Assembly (NCBI GenBank): GCA_010094045.1
Contig: ML986776.1
Location: forward strand, 1 to 64,000
Direction: 5' to 3'
Origin: Lojkania enalia
Taxonomy: Eukaryota; Ascomycota; Dothideomycetes; Pleosporales
DNA: 64,000 nucleotides
Position 1 is the first letter of the stretch, and each line of letters starts with the position of its first letter. The position numbers and the translations under genes were made by a program. The notes beneath the pieces were generated by a model. The model saw nothing but the letters and a program-made list of their open reading frames with translations, was not told the DNA's origin and did no database searches. Shown in pieces: positions 59,857-64,000 of this stretch.

Positions 59857-61116
59857 GCGTCGCGCTAGAGATGGATTACATATAGGTATTTTAAGACGGG
59901 AAGCAACCAGATGTTTAACTCATGTTAGAACCTATCCGACGCGACTGAAGACGACATGATTCCATTCGAGCTAGCCTTTGCACGTGAACGATGTTGCTAT
60001 CGAAGCGCGCATCGATACCCTTCATACTGAGACTTCTTTGGTGAAAGATGACACTTCATAATGTCAGAAGCGCGGCTCTACACCACTGCGCTACTGCAAC
60101 GAAAAGGTACGAATGATCAATATCGATGATCATGGGTGTAGAATAGTATATATACCCTTACATTTATCAGGCTTGTGGTTTACTTCAATGGGAAGAAGTA
60201 TCTGCCAAACAATATACGCTTATTAGAGAAATACTTGCGTGGTCGGGCGAGACACCTCAGTTGCCGTACTGGTGCAAGAAAGGAAGAGGAGGACCGAGGG
60301 GAACCCAGTTTAGGGTTTTTTTTTCTTTTTGGAAGGTACCTTTAGCATCGCTAGCTAGACTAGCATCACCAACCGCACCAACCAGGCCAGCGTCGTCAGA
60401 ATCTTTGGCAGGCCGAAGATATACACCGCGAGGAATTGTTACGTCTATGGCGCCCCCGACAGCCGGAACTTTGCCTAATCGCGGCGGTTCTTCTAAGTCG
60501 TCTGAGGCTCTCCGACAGAGGGGGGCTGTATGTTCGGTTGCGGGCTGTGTTGAATAATAGTCGTAGTAAATTTCCTATGAGATGCTACTCTCGACGCCCC
60601 TAGGACTGGATGTCTAAGGATGGCTATAGATGCTGAGATATGTGTGTAGTATCTGGAATCATATCCCGGTAGTCCTGCTATGGGCCGGTGGACAAACAAA
60701 ATGTGGTCTAGTGTGGTTAGTAGTGCGTTGGTAATATCGGTAGGTGTATGGTGAGTTAACTGTGCCATAGCTTCGTCCAATCAGAGACACTTATTAAACA
60801 ACCACATCAACCCTGCAACATGTTCGACTCCTTGACAATCATGTGTAGGCTAGGAACACGTTCCGTGCGATTACTATTTCGACATTTGATTATATACCAA
60901 AGCCCGCAGAGCGCATGATCGAATAGCCGGGGCGCGTGGTGCTGACCCGAGATGCCTCGGTATCCCGCTCGCCCCACAGACTGTTAAAGAGTGGCGGCTG
61001 CTCTCTGATCCTGCTCCAGACTCCGCACTTTTCTTCCTGCCCTTCACCTGCTTCTGCAATCATCCTTTTCCTAGGGTTTTCTTCGTGTCAATTGCTCGAT
61101 ACAGGCTGAGACCAAG
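59857..61116. other. Intergenic stretch before the thiolase gene
   Basis: Several medium frames exist (for example plus 60261-60557 and minus 60780-60493), but none shows a conserved motif. The last 200 bp should hold the thiolase promoter. Confidence 0.45.
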
Positions 61117-62466
61117 ATGACGGAACGACTGAAGTCCATTGTGTCGCACATGACCCCATCAAAGAGCGGAGTGTCAGCTATGTAAGCTATCTCTTTGCGT
61201 CGGATGGCTACCATCATTGGCCGACGAGCGTAAAGCAAAAATGCACTGCACATCCCGAGCTAACAGAGACCGATTAGCACGACGAAGAACCCTGACGACA
61301 TTGTCATCACGCTCGCCGTCCGCACGCCGCTCGCAAAGGCGCGCAAAGGGGGCTTCAAGGACACGCCGCTCGATGGCATCGTCGTCAAGCTACTGAAGCA
61401 GGTAATTGCGAAGTCGAAGCTCGACCCGGCGCTCGTCGAGGACATATGTTTGGGAAATGTCTCGGATGCGAAGGCAGCATACTTCTGCCGGGCAGCCATG
61501 CTCGGCGCCGGCTTTCCCAACACTACCGCCGGCTCGTCCGTAAACCGATTCTGCAGCTCCGGTCTGAAGGCTGTGCAAGATATTGCAAATCAAATCGCTA
61601 CGGGAGCCATCGAAATCGGCCTCGCGGTGGGCGCCGAGTCCATGACCGCTGGTGGAGACAGACTCGAGCGTCCCTTCTTCGGGGAGATCCTTGAGAACCA
61701 GGAAGCGTGCGATTGTATGCAGCCCATGGGCCAGACATCTGAGAACGTCGGCAAGGATTTCAACATCTCAAGGGAGGCGCAGGACAGATTTGCTTGCGAG
61801 AGCTTTAGGAGAGCCGAGGTCGCGCAGAAGGCCGGCTGGTTCGACGACGAGATCGTACCGATCCAGGTTAAAGTCAAGGACCCGAAGACAGGCGAGGAGA
61901 AGGATGTCACACTTACAAAAGATGAGGGTCCAAGATGGGGAACTACGTATGAAGGCCTGAGCAAGATCCGACCGGCATTTATGCCGCATGGTGACAGATC
62001 GACTGGTGGCAACTCCTCGCAAGTCACTGACGGCGCTGCTGCAGTGTTGCTCATGAAACGCTCGAAGGCTCAGGAGCTTGGCCAGCCTATCCTAGCCAAG
62101 TTCGTTGGTGCTACGGTCGCCGGTCTCGCTCCCCGAATTATGGGTATTGGCCCCTCAATCGCCATCCCCAAGCTGTTGACCAAGTTCAATATTTCGGTCG
62201 ATGAGATCGATCTAATTGAGATTAACGAAGCATTTGCATCCATGGCTGTCTATTGCCTCGAGACTCTAAAGATTGATCACTCCAAGTTGAACGTACGCGG
62301 TGGAGCCATTGCTCTTGGACACCCATTGGGGTGCACAGGTGCCAGACAGATTGTGACAGGTCTGAGCGAGTGCAGGAGGCAAAAGAAGAAGATCTTGCTC
62401 ACATCAATGTGTATTGGAACGGGAATGGGTATGGCTGGCTTGTTCGTAAATGAGCAAAACGTATAA
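61117..62466 (+). CDS. Peroxisomal 3-ketoacyl-CoA thiolase
   Basis: Exons are 61117-61181 and 61278-62466, giving 417 aa. The 96-bp intron (GTAAGC, CTAAC, TTAG) places the start at MTERLKSIVSHM, whose RL-x5-HM is a near-consensus PTS2 signal like that of yeast Pot1/Fox3. The catalytic residues are present: Cys114 in NRFCSSG, His370 in ALGHPLG and Cys400 in MCIGTGMG. The NEAFAS and GGNSSQVTDGAA blocks are typical of thiolases. The enzyme performs the last step of peroxisomal beta-oxidation, cleaving 3-ketoacyl-CoA with CoA to acetyl-CoA and a shortened acyl-CoA. Confidence 0.95.
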
Positions 62467-62625
62467 ATAGAGAATTGGCAACTGTATATGTTCTAATCAA
62501 CGAACCTTAACGATCGTACCTACTTAAGACTATGTCTTAAGCTGTAACGTCCGAGGCTGATACTAGGCATTTCGCCAAGATATATTTCCGGAAACGAACT
62601 AGGAAGGATTTGAGGAGCTGTTGCC

Positions 62626-62868
62626 TTAGACTGGGGGCCGTGTTTTTAAGAGATCCACAACCTCGGGGCGACGCAATTGCTCTTCAATACTCAGCTCTCT
62701 GAGCCCTTCTGTGACTAGTTCTGCATTCTTTGATTGAACGGAAGCATATACACGGAAAGGAGACGCTATCAGGTGCTTTCGTGTCTCTATTGTTATTCGT
62801 CCTTGACTGATCGCTACTGTGCCGCACGAAGTGGAGCATCCAGGGACACGACCTCGTAGCCACCCCAT
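62626..62868 (-). CDS. Small protein of unknown function
   Basis: An 80-codon frame starts at the ATG at 62868. Protein-like sequence continues upstream in the same frame (FRELVEKSRYENLMGWLRG) until a stop, so either the true start is this Met or an upstream exon exists. No domain was recognised. It is convergent with the thiolase gene, 159 bp away. Alternatively it could be the end of a larger spliced gene. Confidence 0.4.
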   Translation of the reverse strand: MGWLRGRVPGCSTSCGTVAISQGRITIETRKHLIASPFRVYASVQSKNAELVTEGLRELSIEEQLRRPEVVDLLKTRPPV

Positions 62869-63012
62869 CAGATTCTCGTACCTCGACTTTTCAACCAGCT
62901 CTCTAAAGTCACTTCACTCTATCTTCGCGGGTAACTCCTAACGGGAAATCATCAACATTCAAGGCGAAACTCAACTGAAAGGCCGCACGAGTGTGCAATC
63001 AAGGGGTTACAA

Positions 63013-63575
63013 ATGGGCCAATCACAGTCCGCACCCGCACCGCAGCGTGCTACGACGCCGGAACCGGATATCGATCCTGAGGAGCGGGCAAGGAGGCAGG
63101 AAGAGGTGAGGAATTTTCCCAAAAAAAAATATGTTTTTTTTTTTTTTAATTGAGTAATAAAACTTGACGAATTCCGAACACGCATTCCCCATAAATTTGA
63201 TTCTCCATCCTCTTCGTATTCACGTGGATTCTTCCAGCACGTGCACGAGAGTACTCGCATATCATTCTTCTTCTTCTTCTTCTTCTTTTTTTTTTTGTTC
63301 ACCCCGTCGTGCAATCCTCTCTCCCGTTGCGGTTCTAGCATCAAATTCGTTGCCTAGCGCCCATGTTCACATACGAATAGGACCGCGCCCGCCGCGCCGC
63401 AGCCGTCGAGCAGCGACTTGCAGCCATGCAGAAGCGCAGCGGCGCAAAGGCGTCATCAACCCCGGCAAATGGAAACGGCGAAAAGAAGAAGCTGAGTGCG
63501 CTCGAGGAGATGAGTAGAGAGAATCGGGGATGGCGGGATGCGGATGCGGCGGCGGATATGAGAGCTTATAATTAG
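63013..63575 (+). CDS. Small, probably N-myristoylated protein; SVIP-like candidate
   Basis: Two exons (63013-63105 and 63381-63575) join in phase at GTGAGG/GAATAG to give 95 aa. The N-terminus MGQSQSAP is a good N-myristoylation context (Gly2, Ser6). A highly charged helix follows (ERARRQEEDRARRAAAVEQR). Its R-x5-A-V-x2-R spacing is one substitution from the VCP/p97-interacting motif R-x5-A-A-x2-R of the small VCP-interacting protein SVIP, also a small myristoylated protein. The C-terminus ends ADMRAYN. The identification is tentative. The 275-bp intron contains A and T homopolymers and a CTT microsatellite. Confidence 0.6.
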
Positions 63576-63763
63576 GCATTCGACGGGCGAGGGGGGAATC
63601 GAAAGGGCGCGAGGGTTTTGGGCTGTTTGAGGGCTGTGCATGCGCGGTTTACTTTTGTCTCTCGTTTCTGTTTTCTGGCTTCTGGGTTTCTTGGATCGGA
63701 GATGTAGTACGCAATACGCGTTCCATTATCTAGTATATCGGGTCGCAGTCCTGTATCTGACGC

Positions 63764-64000
63764 CTAACATTCTACCCGCACCCACTGTCCCCATTCCACC
63801 TTCACACTGCCAACAAGTCCATACCCTTCATACGGCAACTCGCGATATCCAGATTGCCGCTCGGCTGCCACGGCCCCGGCCACCCACGTCCTATCTGCCT
63901 CCGCCTTAATCCTATTGAATAGCGTCGTCGTCACGTCGATCTTCAGCGCATATGTCCGCCCGCTTTCCAAATCCCCGAGCTCTAGGATAGGGCTTGCGGG
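63764..64000 (-). CDS. C-terminus of a probable glycoside hydrolase, cut by the window edge
   Basis: The minus-strand frame is open from the window end to a stop at 63764 (78 codons). It reads LESGRTYALKIDVTTTLFNR and later ELPYEGYGLVGSVKVEWG. The combination of a TTLFNR block with a terminal YGL-x-G-x-V strand pair resembles the C-terminal beta-sandwich of fungal GH2/GH106-like enzymes, but the family assignment is from memory and weak. The rest lies outside the window. Confidence 0.45.
   Translation of the reverse strand, partial: PASPILELGDLESGRTYALKIDVTTTLFNRIKAEADRTWVAGAVAAERQSGYRELPYEGYGLVGSVKVEWGQWVRVEC

Noticed and set aside
61590..62054. 154-codon minus-strand frame
   Set aside because: Antisense of the thiolase gene.

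Overview
The window is genomic DNA of a filamentous ascomycete (Pezizomycotina). The evidence is short (about 44-120 bp) GT-AG introns with CTAAC-type branch sites, and a set of fungus-specific families: a Medusa-type developmental regulator, an APSES/ankyrin MBF factor, a HET domain, a NACHT-ankyrin NLR, and GH51 and MFS sugar genes. The species cannot be fixed from sequence alone. Gene-dense stretches with clean codon structure alternate with long AT-rich stretches that contain transposon and gene fossils. Several fossils carry W-to-stop, C-to-Y or D-to-N changes of the kind left by repeat-induced point mutation (RIP).

Layout. 1-4.2 kb: a medusa-like regulator behind a very long 5' region. 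8.7-10.9 kb: a large membrane protein of unknown function. 14.0-19.2 kb: a GNAT acetyltransferase, an LYR/Cup1-like mitochondrial protein and, divergent from it, the MBF DNA-binding subunit. 19.8-23.4 kb: an HSP70 (HSPA12-like) ATPase domain that splices in frame into a HET domain. 23.5-27.7 kb: an intracellular GH51 arabinofuranosidase and an MFS sugar transporter, divergent and sharing one promoter. 31.9-32.8 kb: an ATF/CREB-type bZIP. 33.1-33.9 kb: a decayed acyl-protein-thioesterase-like hydrolase. 35.8-40.8 kb: a LINE tail, then an intact-looking NLR (SesA-type N domain, NACHT, near-identical ankyrin repeats) interrupted by an assembly gap. 41.8-52.5 kb: small membrane proteins on the minus strand interleaved with an ABHD12/Bem46-type hydrolase and a GFA-domain protein. 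48-60 kb: a TE-rich graveyard with two solo LTRs, minisatellites, SET-domain and STAND-domain fossils and a mutated Tc1/mariner transposase. 61.1-64 kb: conserved genes return (peroxisomal thiolase with PTS2, a small possibly myristoylated protein, and the C-terminus of a probable glycoside hydrolase).

The strongest candidate for something undescribed is the HSP70-HET chimera at 19.8-23.4 kb. It shares the window with an ankyrin NLR and a decayed STAND N-domain, so the window looks like part of a non-self-recognition (allorecognition) repertoire. Most genes here are multi-exon. Exon coordinates were worked out by eye from splice consensus, reading frame and family conservation, and are given in each entry.
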